Of a DNA stretch of 64,000 nt, positions 56,818 through 64,000 are shown piece after piece (positions within the stretch are counted from its first letter, which is position 1; the number at the start of each line of letters is the position of its first letter). Both the position numbers and the translations under genes were made by a program. The DNA lies in the NCBI GenBank assembly GCA_020633055.1, contig JACKEJ010000007.1, forward strand, positions 310,001 through 374,000, written 5' to 3'. The stretch comes from Sandaracinaceae bacterium (GTDB lineage Bacteria; Myxococcota_A; Polyangia; Polyangiales; Houyiibacteriaceae). The notes under the pieces were generated by a model. That model ran no database searches. It saw only the letters and a program-made list of their open reading frames with translations, and was not told the origin of the DNA.

Positions 56818-57783
56818 TCAGCCTACCAGGCGGTTTGCCAGCTCGTCGTTGTCGAGCCTAGCGATGACGTTCGCACGGTCCAGGAACCGTCGATAGTCCT
56901 TCATGACCCTCTCGCCGAGGCCCCCATCCCGGAGGTGGAAGTCCAAAATGCGGGTGGTGGCGAAACGCGCCGCGCCGGCCAAGCACACCGTGCGCAGCCC
57001 CGCGACCTCCGACCGCGAGAGCGGACGCGCTTGCTGATAGCCCGCGCACAGCGCGCGTGCGACGTCCCAGCGGAAGTCGTCGCCGTAGCACCATGCCAGG
57101 AACACGACGGCGAGATCGTACAGCAGCTCGCCATCCGAGGCGCTCTCCCAGTCGATGACAGCGGAGATGCGGGGGCCGTCCCAGAAGACGTTGTCGCGGA
57201 ACATGTCTCCGTGGATCACCCCCCGGGGGAGATCGGTGGGATACGTCGCGTCCACCTCGGCGCAGAGGTCCCGTAGCCGCGCGACCGGCTCCGACAGCTC
57301 GGGGCGGCTCTGGGCGGCGGCGTAGTCGAGGCGCTCGGGCAGAGTGTCACGTTTGAAACGGCTCGCCCGCCGGGTCGGAAAGCTGCGACCGACCTCGTGG
57401 ATGCGCGCCAGCGTCAGCCCCACCTCGTGGGCCCGTGCGGCGTCGAACATGCCCCCGCAGATGTCTTCGCCAGCCACGACCTCGAACACGGCGGTTGGCT
57501 TCCCCGCCACGCAGATCGCCCCAGGCGCTGGGCCTGCAACGCGCTGAGGCACTGGTATCCCGGCCTCTGCCAGGAAGTCGAGCAGCGACCACTCGTAGGC
57601 CACACCGTCCGTCCCCTGCTCTTCGTAGATGCGAAGGAAGTGTCGCCCCCCCGGGGAGCGCAGGAAAAAGTTGGAATTCACGCTACCGGCCGAGACCGGG
57701 GTGATCTCGAGGCAGGGACCCAGCGAGTGCGCATCGGTGATACGGCTCGCGTCTTCAAGACTGAGCGAGGTGTAGACCGCCAT
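56818..57783 (-). CDS. thrB: Homoserine kinase type II / aminoglycoside-phosphotransferase-fold kinase
   Basis: A 321-residue small-molecule kinase. It has the catalytic HGDMFRDN (191-198) and the metal-binding DWE (211-213), with the start MAVYTSLSLEDASRITDAHS, then GSVNSNFFLRS. This pattern matches the ThrB2 family, which phosphorylates homoserine on the way to threonine. Length equals the family norm (315-325). A general APH-fold kinase is the alternative. There are no thrA or thrC genes near. The start is ATG 57783. Confidence 0.85.
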   Translation of the reverse strand: MAVYTSLSLEDASRITDAHSLGPCLEITPVSAGSVNSNFFLRSPGGRHFLRIYEEQGTDGVAYEWSLLDFLAEAGIPVPQRVAGPAPGAICVAGKPTAVFEVVAGEDICGGMFDAARAHEVGLTLARIHEVGRSFPTRRASRFKRDTLPERLDYAAAQSRPELSEPVARLRDLCAEVDATYPTDLPRGVIHGDMFRDNVFWDGPRISAVIDWESASDGELLYDLAVVFLAWCYGDDFRWDVARALCAGYQQARPLSRSEVAGLRTVCLAGAARFATTRILDFHLRDGGLGERVMKDYRRFLDRANVIARLDNDELANRLVG

Positions 57784-57888
57784 GTTCCGCGCGTTGTCGC
57801 ATGCCGACGGCACTTTACAAACGGAAACCACAAGTGATATGGGGCAGACGCACTACCGGGGGGTCATCCGGCAGCGCCAGGAGACGCC

Positions 57889-58764
57889 GTGGTCAAGGCA
57901 TCGTCGAAGAGTTCAGCGAAAAGCGCAGGCGGAAGCAAGAGCCACCGTCCACCCAAAGCGGCGTCCCACACTTCGGTGAAGGCGCCGTCCAAGGGGAAGG
58001 TCAGCGCGAAGAGCAGCGGTTCGACGGCCAAGTCGCCCAGGTCCGCAGCCCCATCGACGGCCAAGCGCGCCGCGAAGACGCCCTCGGAGCGGTCGACCAA
58101 GTCGGCCCCGAGCCCAGCCACGTCCGGACGCGGCAAGTCGACGTCGACAAAGGCCCCCAGCCCGAAGGGGAAGTCCGCCTCGGCCACAGCGTCGAAGGCC
58201 CGGGGAGCGGCCGTCCCCAAGGTGAGCAAGGCCGCCAAGGCGATCGCGACCGCCAAGGGCAAGTCCGCAAGCGCTGGCCCACGGACCCGCGCCAAGACCG
58301 ACAAGGCGCCTCGCGCCACGCGGACCAAGGGCACGCCGCCGGGCCGCATGCGCGCGCCGATCGCGCCGATCGACACGATCCGTACACCCGCCAAGGCCGA
58401 TGATCTGAAGGCGCGCCTGGGTCGGATCTCGGGCGTGATCGTCCAGCTTCGCGGTCTGAAGCGCTCGCTCGAGCGTTCGTTCTTCGAGGTGGGCGAGGTG
58501 CTGCACGAGGTGAACGAATCGCGTCTGTTCGAGGTCAAGGGGTACTCCTCGCTGGAGGCGTTCCTGGACCGGGAGACCGACCTCGGTTCCAGCGCCGGGA
58601 TGCGGGCACTGCGGGCCGTTGGCGTGTTCCAACGTGAGCCCGCGGAAGCGGCTGGGTTCGCGCGCGTCTCGGCGGCCCTGCGCGCCCTCGATGGGGAGCC
58701 CGACGCTCCCAGCGTCGGGGATCGACACACGGCCGCCTCGCTCCCCCCGCACAAGCTCTGGTAG
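57889..58764 (+). CDS. Histone-H1-like Lys/Ala/Ser/Pro-rich protein with C-terminal helical domain
   Basis: A 291-residue protein in two parts. Residues 1-165 are almost wholly Lys, Ser, Ala, Pro, Thr and Arg (SAKSSGSTAKSPRSAAPSTA type), strongly basic and disordered, like eukaryotic H1 tails and bacterial Hc1/AlgP proteins. Residues about 172-265 form a helical domain, LRGLKRSLERSFFEVGEVLH, then NESRLFEVKGYSSLEAFLDR, then SSAGMRALRAVGVF. This is reminiscent of DUF3102/ParB-type DNA-binding helices, where an 'F.EVG..L..I....L....GY.SFE.Y' run precedes a helix-turn-helix. DNA binding is inferred. GTG 57889 has a good AGGAG 6 bases before it. Confidence 0.65.
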   Translation: MVKASSKSSAKSAGGSKSHRPPKAASHTSVKAPSKGKVSAKSSGSTAKSPRSAAPSTAKRAAKTPSERSTKSAPSPATSGRGKSTSTKAPSPKGKSASATASKARGAAVPKVSKAAKAIATAKGKSASAGPRTRAKTDKAPRATRTKGTPPGRMRAPIAPIDTIRTPAKADDLKARLGRISGVIVQLRGLKRSLERSFFEVGEVLHEVNESRLFEVKGYSSLEAFLDRETDLGSSAGMRALRAVGVFQREPAEAAGFARVSAALRALDGEPDAPSVGDRHTAASLPPHKLW

Positions 58765-58879
58765 CGCCCGACGGCGGATTGGCGCGGGCCCCGCAGCGAA
58801 GGCGTGATAGAGTCCCGCGTCCCCATGCTCCGAACCGCTGCCATCGGCGTCCAGAACGCGCCCCTCACGAGGCCAGCGC

Positions 58880-60295
58880 GTGCCTGAAGATCTGGGAGGG
58901 AGGTTGCTCGCGGCGACGCTCGTCACGCGCGAGCAGGTCGCCGAGGCCGTGCGGAGCCGGCTCCCGTTGGCGCCCGCCCTCGTGGAGGGCGGACTCGACG
59001 AGTACGTCCTGGAGTCGTTCTTGCGAGGCGAGGGCTTCGAGTCGGAGGACACGCTCGAGGTCGTCCACGGTGTCCTCGACCGGCTCCCTGGGACGGTCGC
59101 CCAGCGACTCTGGGCGCTGCCCCTGCGCGTCGAGGAGGAGGGGCTGGTGGTGGCCATGGCCGACCCGAGCGACGCCCACGTGACGCGCGAGCTCGCCCTC
59201 ATCAGCGGCACACTCCTGCTGCCGCGCGTGGCCCGGCTGTCGCTCCTACGGGATGCCCTGCACCGCGCCTATCCCGACGACATCCCGGCCGAAGACGACG
59301 ATGACGAGCCCGACATCACCTTCGAGCTGACGCGACCACGAACCCCGGGGGCCGGGCTGAGCCGTCCCACCGAGGATCCCTCCGCTGCTCCTGCCGACGA
59401 GGTCGTCCTCCTCGTCCGACCGAAGGCAGCAACCGAAGACGCCAGCGCCGCTCCGAAGGTCAACGTGCCCGAGAAGCGCTTCAGTCGTCCGCCTGGCGTC
59501 GATGTTCCGCACGTCTCCACCCTGCCCTCCTCGCCCCCGGCGCGTCTCGGCGACGTCCACGCAAGCGATGACGACCCGGAGATAACGATCGACTCGTTCT
59601 CGAACACGCGTGCGAGCCTCCCGGACGCGGACACGGCCACTGCCAACGCGTGGGGCGTAGGAGCGCGACGGCCCGCTGGTGCGTCCATCGAGATCGATCT
59701 ATCGGACTCTTGGGACGACCTCGACACACCGAGCGCCGAGGTCGTTCGGCCGTCGTCGGCGCCGTCCCTGAACAGCGTCCGGGGCGGGCGCAAGTCCTAC
59801 GGTCGCGCGCCCGTGCGTGCACCGGGAGACATCGGAACCACCCTCGCGCAGATGCGCACCCTGCGCGACCGCGACGCCGTCCTCACCATGGCGTGCGAGG
59901 CGACCCTGCTGGTGGCTCGCGCCGCCGTGTTCCTCGCTTTGAGAGGACAGGTACTGCGTGGTTGGTCCGGGCGGGGAGGCAGCCTGACGGCCGACGCCGT
60001 CCGCAACCTTTGGATCCCGATCTCGACCCCGTCGATGTTTCGCGGCGTGGTGCAAGACGGCGCGCGCTACGCGGGGCCGTACGGCGTGACCGCGGCAGAC
60101 AACCTGTTCCGAGCGGCCACGGGCAGCCGTGGCGGCGTGGTGGTGGTCTGCCCGGTCGAGGTGATGGGCAAGACGGTCGCCGTCCTGGTGGCGGACGACG
60201 TGCGGTACGGCGAAGACGGCACCGAGCGCGTGGAGACGCTCGCGCAGGCCGTCGGCGACGCGCTCAAGCGCATCATCCTCGCTCGCAAGGGCTGA
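58880..60295 (+). CDS. Orphan MshEN (GspE N-terminal)-domain protein
   Basis: A 471-residue protein. Residues 1-130 are an MshEN-like domain (GGRLLAATLVTREQVAEAVR, then RLWALPLRVEEEGLVVAMAD, followed by PSDAHVTRELALISGTLLLP), the module that binds c-di-GMP or pilus partners in GspE/PilB ATPases. Residues 135-310 are an acidic, Pro/Ser-rich linker. Residues 315-471 are a GAF-like alpha/beta domain (VLTMACEATLLVARAAVFLA, then GGVVVVCPVEVMGKTVAVLV). There is no ATPase. It may serve as a c-di-GMP-linked regulator. The GTG start at 58880 is preceded by ACGAGG. Confidence 0.72.
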   Translation: MPEDLGGRLLAATLVTREQVAEAVRSRLPLAPALVEGGLDEYVLESFLRGEGFESEDTLEVVHGVLDRLPGTVAQRLWALPLRVEEEGLVVAMADPSDAHVTRELALISGTLLLPRVARLSLLRDALHRAYPDDIPAEDDDDEPDITFELTRPRTPGAGLSRPTEDPSAAPADEVVLLVRPKAATEDASAAPKVNVPEKRFSRPPGVDVPHVSTLPSSPPARLGDVHASDDDPEITIDSFSNTRASLPDADTATANAWGVGARRPAGASIEIDLSDSWDDLDTPSAEVVRPSSAPSLNSVRGGRKSYGRAPVRAPGDIGTTLAQMRTLRDRDAVLTMACEATLLVARAAVFLALRGQVLRGWSGRGGSLTADAVRNLWIPISTPSMFRGVVQDGARYAGPYGVTAADNLFRAATGSRGGVVVVCPVEVMGKTVAVLVADDVRYGEDGTERVETLAQAVGDALKRIILARKG

Positions 60296-60645
60296 GCGCT
60301 CCAAGCCCCAGGCACGCGTGTCCCGTGCCGTCCTGCGTCGGGGCCTGGTCGTGGGTACCCGAGCACGGTTCGAACGCGCGTGTCGCACGCCGTGTGTGCG
60401 TTGGTGGGGCCGCACGCAGCGAGGCCCTTCCCGTGGGCGCAGCGGAGCCGTCTTGTCAAACCGATCCGCGATGGAGGAGGCGATCGGTTCGCGGAAAAGC
60501 GATCGCTGTGACGAATTCGCGCGCAGTCAGTACCAATGTCATTCCAAACACTTAGAGCGCAATACGTCGCGTGACATGATGTATTGTGACCCTACGTTAC
60601 ACGTCACGGATTGTCATCGTGTGAGCGTGGTGGTAGATCGTCGTC
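60296..60645. other. 350-base regulatory stretch with hairpins and an AT-richer core
   Basis: There is no gene here. A hairpin GGCACG (60311-60316) with CGTGCC (60324-60329), inside CCAGGC (60308-60313) and GCCTGG (60343-60348), probably ends the MshEN transcript. GCGATCG (60480-60486) with CGATCGC (60500-60506) is a second inverted repeat. From about 60520 to 60645 the DNA is much richer in A and T. It contains CGTGAC (60570-60575), TGTGAC (60585-60590), GTCACG (60603-60608) and TTGTCAT (60611-60617), direct and inverted copies of one TGTGAC-like half-site, just before the 84-residue gene. Confidence 0.45.
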
Positions 60646-60900
60646 ATGCGGATCTCCAACAGCTTCTCCGAGGGCGAAATCCAAGTCCTCGAGTTCATCC
60701 TCCAGACCCTCCTGCGTGGTGGGTCCCCTCACCTGGCCACTCGCAACAAGGACTTCGCCTCGGTCTACCGTAAGGTCATGACCATGAAGAAGCGCGTGAA
60801 CGAGAAGAAGGACGACGCCGTGGCACAGTCGTCGGTCGGCACCATCGCATCGCCGCGCGATGAGGACGAGGCCGACACGGCGAGCGTCAAGGCCGGCTGA
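60646..60900 (+). CDS. Small protein of unknown function
   Basis: An 84-residue protein, MRISNSFSEGEIQVLEFILQ at the start, then TRNKDFASVYRKVMTMKKRV. Two amphipathic helices carry a basic patch (KKRVNEKKDD), followed by an Asp/Glu/Ala tail. The size and charge fit a small DNA- or protein-binding factor, but I do not recognise a family. The AT-rich repeats before it suggest tight control. It ends 71 bases before pyrC on the same strand. Confidence 0.6.
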   Translation: MRISNSFSEGEIQVLEFILQTLLRGGSPHLATRNKDFASVYRKVMTMKKRVNEKKDDAVAQSSVGTIASPRDEDEADTASVKAG

Positions 60901-60928
60901 ATCCCGCAGGAGACCCTGGTGGCGGGGC

Positions 60929-60943
60929 TGGCGCTTGACTTGC
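60929..60943 (+). promoter_or_regulatory. Candidate sigma-54 promoter before pyrC
   Basis: TGGCGCTTGACTTGC has GG and GC exactly 12 bases apart, as in the -24/-12 consensus TGGCAC-N5-TTGC, matching nine of ten fixed positions. The start point would be near 60955, giving a 17-base leader. The same bases include TTGACT, a fair -35 for the housekeeping sigma factor, with a weak -10 (TAAGCG, 60958-60963), so the reading is not unique. Confidence 0.3.
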
Positions 60944-60971
60944 CCCGGCCCCTCACGTAAGCGCGAGGCCC

Positions 60972-62270
60972 ATGCTGCTCCTACTCGGTGGCCGCGTGCT
61001 CGACCCCTCCACCGGTCGAGACGAGACGGCAGATGTGGTGGTCGAAGCTGGGCGTATCGTGCGCGTTGGCCCCGGAGCCGCGCGTGAGCTCGCAAGTCAG
61101 GAGCGCATCGAGCGCATCGACTGCGCTGGCAAGTGGGTGGTCCCCGGGTTCATCGACCTGCACGTGCACCTGCGCGAGCCCGGGCACGAGTACAAGGAGG
61201 ACCTCGCGTCGGGTCTGGCCGCCGCGGCTGCCGGCGGGTTCACGACGGTGTGCCCCATGGCCAACACCAAGCCCTGCAACGACAACCGCGCCATCACCGA
61301 GATGATGATGAGCGGAGCCAAGGCGGTCGGGCGTGGCGTGCGCCTGCTCCCGTTTGGCGCCATGACGAAGGGCCTACAGGGTGCGGAGCTCGCCGAGATG
61401 GGCGACATGCGCAAGGCCGGAGCCGTGGGTGTGAGCGACGACGGGCGCTGCCTGATGAACGCCGCCGTGATGCGCCGCGCGCTCGAGTACGCGAGCACCT
61501 TCGACCTGCTGGTGTCGCAGCACGCCGAGGACCACCACATGACCGAGGGCGCGCAGATGAACGAGGGCGAGCTCTCGACGCGCCTCGGCCTGCGTGGCTG
61601 GCCGCGCGAGGCGGAAGACATCATCGTCGCTCGCGACCTCATCTTGGTCGAGCGCACCCGCGCGCGGTACCACGTAGCCCACATCTCCAGCATGGGCGCC
61701 GTACGTCTGGTGCGCGAAGCCAAGGCCCGCGGCCTGCGCGTCTCGGCCGAGGTGACCCCGCATCACCTGACGATGACCGAGCAGGCCCTCGTGAGCTACG
61801 ACACGCACTGCAAGGTCAACCCGCCGCTGCGCACCGAGGAGGACCGCGCTGCGCTCATCGCGGCGCTCGCGGACGGCACCATCGACTGCATCGCGACCGA
61901 CCACGCGCCCCACTCCACCATGGAGAAGGACTGCGAGTTCTCTGCCGCCGCGGTTGGCATCAACGGCCTCGAGACGGCCATCGCCAGCACGCTCGCCCTC
62001 GTGCGCGGCGGTCAGCTCAGTCCCCTGCGCTGGGTGGAGTCCCTCTCCACCTCGCCCGCCAAGCTGGTGCCCGACCTGGACGCCGGGACCCTGCGCGAAG
62101 GCGCGCGCGCCGACATCACGGTCATCGACCCCGAGCGCCGCTGGACCGTCACGCGAGAAGCGCTACGCTCGAAGTCGTTCAACACGCCGCTGCTCGACCA
62201 CGAGGTCGTCGGCGGAGTGTACCGCACCATCGCAGCGGGCCAGGTCGTCCACCAAGCGCCCAGCGCCTGA
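60972..62270 (+). CDS. pyrC: Dihydroorotase
   Basis: A 432-residue type I dihydroorotase, third step of pyrimidine synthesis. Metal-binding His64 and His66 are in DLHVHLREPGHEYKED; the later metal-site sequences VSQHAEDH, YHVAHISS and the catalytic ATDHAPHS are all present. Length is the norm for the bacterial class I enzyme. It is followed by carA after 87 bases; the two serve the same pathway. Confidence 0.96.
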   Translation: MLLLLGGRVLDPSTGRDETADVVVEAGRIVRVGPGAARELASQERIERIDCAGKWVVPGFIDLHVHLREPGHEYKEDLASGLAAAAAGGFTTVCPMANTKPCNDNRAITEMMMSGAKAVGRGVRLLPFGAMTKGLQGAELAEMGDMRKAGAVGVSDDGRCLMNAAVMRRALEYASTFDLLVSQHAEDHHMTEGAQMNEGELSTRLGLRGWPREAEDIIVARDLILVERTRARYHVAHISSMGAVRLVREAKARGLRVSAEVTPHHLTMTEQALVSYDTHCKVNPPLRTEEDRAALIAALADGTIDCIATDHAPHSTMEKDCEFSAAAVGINGLETAIASTLALVRGGQLSPLRWVESLSTSPAKLVPDLDAGTLREGARADITVIDPERRWTVTREALRSKSFNTPLLDHEVVGGVYRTIAAGQVVHQAPSA

Positions 62271-62357
62271 GTCCACCGTCCTCCACGCGAACGCGCGAGA
62301 GCGCGCTGAGCACCCCGAGCGGCCTCTGCTCGCCCACCCCTCGACGCCCCCAAACCG

Positions 62358-63503
62358 ATGACAGCACCGACGACGACCTCCCGCCATCGCCATACCGCGC
62401 GCCCCGCTCACCTGGCCCTCGCCGACGGAACGGTCTTCACTGGCATCTCGGTGGGCGCCGAAGGCGAGACCAGCGGCGAGGCCGTGTTCACCACGGGCAT
62501 GACCGGCTACCAGGAGGTGCTCACGGATCCCTCCTACTGCGGGCAGATCGTCACCATGACGGCACCCCAGATCGGGAACACCGGCGTCAACGACGAAGAC
62601 CCCGAGACGGACCGCCCCTACCTCGCCGGGTTCATCATGCGCGAGCTGTCGCCCGTCGTGAGCAACTGGCGTTCGAACAGCTCCCTCCACGACTACCTGG
62701 TCAAGCACGGAATCGTCGGGTTGGCGAACATCGACACCCGCGCGCTGACGCGTCACATCCGCGACAACGGAGCCCAGACGGGCATCATCGGCACGGGTGA
62801 CCCGGCCGCGCTCGTGGCCAAGGCCAAAGCGGCGCCCAGCATGGAGGGGCTGGATTTGACGGGGAACGTCACCACGGCCGAGCGCTACACGTGGAGCACG
62901 TCGGGCGCGCCCTGGACGACCCAGGCAGCGGACGCCGCGCTGCACGTCGTGGCGCTGGACTTCGGGGTCAAGCGCAACATCCTGCGCTGCCTGGTGGACG
63001 CTGGGTGCAGGGTCACGGTGGTGCCAGCGCGCACTTCGGCGGCCGACATCCTCGCGCTGAAGCCAGACGGGGTGTTCCTGAGCAACGGCCCTGGGGACCC
63101 GGCTGCGGCGACGTACGCCATCGAAACGATTCAGGAGCTCATCGGCAAGACGCCGCTCTTCGGCATCTGCCTGGGGCACCAGCTGCTGGGGCTGGCCCTG
63201 GGCTGCAAGACCTACAAGCTCAAGTTCGGGCACCGTGGGCTCAACCAGCCCGTCAAAGACCTCTCCACGGGCCGCATCGAGATCACCACACAGAACCATG
63301 GCTTCTGCGTCGATGTCTCGTCCATGGCGGGCAAGTGCACCATGACCCACGTGCACCTCAACGACGGCACCTGTCAGGGGTTCGAGCACACGGAGACCGG
63401 GGCCTTCGCGGTGCAGTACCACCCCGAGGCGGCCGCTGGCCCGCACGACTCACGCTACCTGTTCGAGCGCTTCGTGCAGCGCATGAACGCCGCGCGCGCA
63501 TGA
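62358..63503 (+). CDS. carA: Carbamoyl-phosphate synthase small subunit
   Basis: A 381-residue glutaminase subunit that supplies ammonia to CarB. The N-terminal domain has VFTTGMTGYQEVLTDPSYCG and the class I amidotransferase domain has Cys271 in GICLGHQLLGLALG, with YHPEAAAGPHDS carrying His and Glu of the triad. Length is normal (380-400). carB is not in the window. The stop overlaps the small lipoprotein start as ATGA. Confidence 0.97.
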   Translation: MTAPTTTSRHRHTARPAHLALADGTVFTGISVGAEGETSGEAVFTTGMTGYQEVLTDPSYCGQIVTMTAPQIGNTGVNDEDPETDRPYLAGFIMRELSPVVSNWRSNSSLHDYLVKHGIVGLANIDTRALTRHIRDNGAQTGIIGTGDPAALVAKAKAAPSMEGLDLTGNVTTAERYTWSTSGAPWTTQAADAALHVVALDFGVKRNILRCLVDAGCRVTVVPARTSAADILALKPDGVFLSNGPGDPAAATYAIETIQELIGKTPLFGICLGHQLLGLALGCKTYKLKFGHRGLNQPVKDLSTGRIEITTQNHGFCVDVSSMAGKCTMTHVHLNDGTCQGFEHTETGAFAVQYHPEAAAGPHDSRYLFERFVQRMNAARA

Positions 63504-63892
63504 CACGCTGGCGACGCCCCCTGCGTGAGCTCGGGTGCCTCGCCGCGACCCTCGTCATGTGCAGCCTCTTTGCAGGGTGCCGCGCGCATGTGCCCGTGCC
63601 CGATGCGCGAAACCCCGTTACCCAGGGGGTGGCGCCGGGCTGCCTCACCGTCGAGAACCGCCTGCCGGATCTCGTGTGCTACGCCTACGTGAGCCAGAGC
63701 GAGCGCGACTGGGGGGACGACCGCCTTGGCCCCGCCGAGACCATCGATCCCGGCAGCGCACGCCACTTCCACGTGGGCGAAGGTACGTTCCGCGTGCGGC
63801 TCGAGGACTGCTCGCGGCGCGCGGTGTACCAACGGGACGCCATCGCCGTCGGGACAGAAGGCGCAGCTGTACGCCTGTTCTTCCGCGAGTAA
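63500..63892 (+). CDS. Small lipoprotein of unknown function
   Basis: A 130-residue lipoprotein. The signal CLAATLVMCSLFAGC ends in a good lipobox. The mature part has CLTVENRLPDLVCYAYVSQS, then the beta-like FHVGEGTFRVRLEDC. Four cysteines suggest disulfides. No family is recognised. The 4-base overlap with carA means it is made from the same transcript although its location (envelope) has no link to pyrimidine synthesis. Confidence 0.6.
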   Translation: MTRWRRPLRELGCLAATLVMCSLFAGCRAHVPVPDARNPVTQGVAPGCLTVENRLPDLVCYAYVSQSERDWGDDRLGPAETIDPGSARHFHVGEGTFRVRLEDCSRRAVYQRDAIAVGTEGAAVRLFFRE

Positions 63893-63939
63893 CCTCGGCG
63901 CCGGTCAGCACGCCCATGCGCACCGACGGCCATGCCGGG

Positions 63940-63966
63940 TGCCTAGGGCCGCATCGACCATAGGCA
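63940..63966. terminator. Weak inverted repeat after the carA-lipoprotein operon
   Basis: TGCCTA (63940-63945) and TAGGCA (63961-63966) pair over six bases around a 15-base loop, 48 bases past the lipoprotein stop. No T run follows. The remaining bases to the window end hold nothing else I can support. Confidence 0.25.
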
Positions 63967-64000
63967 GGCCTCGTCGACCCAGGGCTACACCGGCGCGGAC

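Noticed and set aside
58825..58887. A 20-codon frame ending just inside the MshEN gene
   Set aside because: It could be an upstream leader peptide, but the composition is neutral and it has no ribosome binding site.
60365..60385. GGTTCGAA, as in the T-arm of a tRNA
   Set aside because: The flanking bases do not pair into a T-stem, and no anticodon arm or acceptor stem can be built around it.

Overview
The window looks like chromosomal DNA from a myxobacterium (Myxococcota, most like the Polyangia/Sandaracinus side). The evidence is very high GC with strong third-position GC, and a secreted metalloprotease with tandem Cys-rich repeats and a MYXO-CTERM-like tail. There is also a very large S41 protease of the type known from Myxococcus, a Ser/Thr kinase fused to an ATPase and TPR domains, many lipoproteins with Asp/Gly/Pro-rich linkers, and a basic histone-H1-like protein. 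I see no phage, insertion sequence, CRISPR array, rRNA or tRNA. Most of it is ordinary core chromosome with lineage-specific genes between.

Layout. 0-8.6 kb: the end of an amidohydrolase gene, then a minus-strand operon reading GNAT acetyltransferase, two half ABC exporters (the first broken by several indels), and the multidomain kinase. 8.7-11.8 kb: the ribosomal and tRNA-modification operon rpsP-khpA-rimM-trmD-RNA methyltransferase-rplS, with a promoter and a terminator candidate. 11.9-14.2 kb: a broken multiheme cytochrome gene and a broken RlpA-like gene. 14.3-22.6 kb: a lamin-tail lipoprotein, recD2, a serine hydrolase, truD, and psd translationally coupled to a methyltransferase. 22.7-26.1 kb: a lipoprotein, the exbB-exbD-tonB energy-transduction operon, and glnB. 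26.2-37.5 kb: a UbiB-family kinase, a propeller-like lipoprotein facing a LuxR-type regulator, a four-gene operon with 4-base overlaps (TPR protein, Vut/YhhQ transporter, secreted protein, metalloprotease), an HtrA-like protease, and a PP2C phosphatase.

37.5-53.4 kb: an AI-2E-family permease coupled to a double-length UvrA; TPR and membrane proteins of unknown role; a cca-PHP phosphatase-YbhN operon; and a large ATPase/TPR protein that resembles the back half of the kinase at the left end. 53.6-60.3 kb: the giant S41 protease, a homoserine-kinase-like protein, the histone-like protein, and an orphan MshEN-domain protein. 60.3-64 kb: an AT-richer regulatory stretch, an 84-residue unknown protein, then pyrC and carA (pyrimidine synthesis) with a small coupled lipoprotein.

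The genes touching each other most tightly (4-base ATGA/GTGA overlaps) are the best guide to shared function: trmD with its neighbours, psd with the methyltransferase, the two ABC halves, cca with the PHP phosphatase, uvrA with the permease, and the metalloprotease operon. The frame disruptions all fall between 7.3 and 13.8 kb in short dense patches. That pattern fits local sequence error at least as well as true gene decay.
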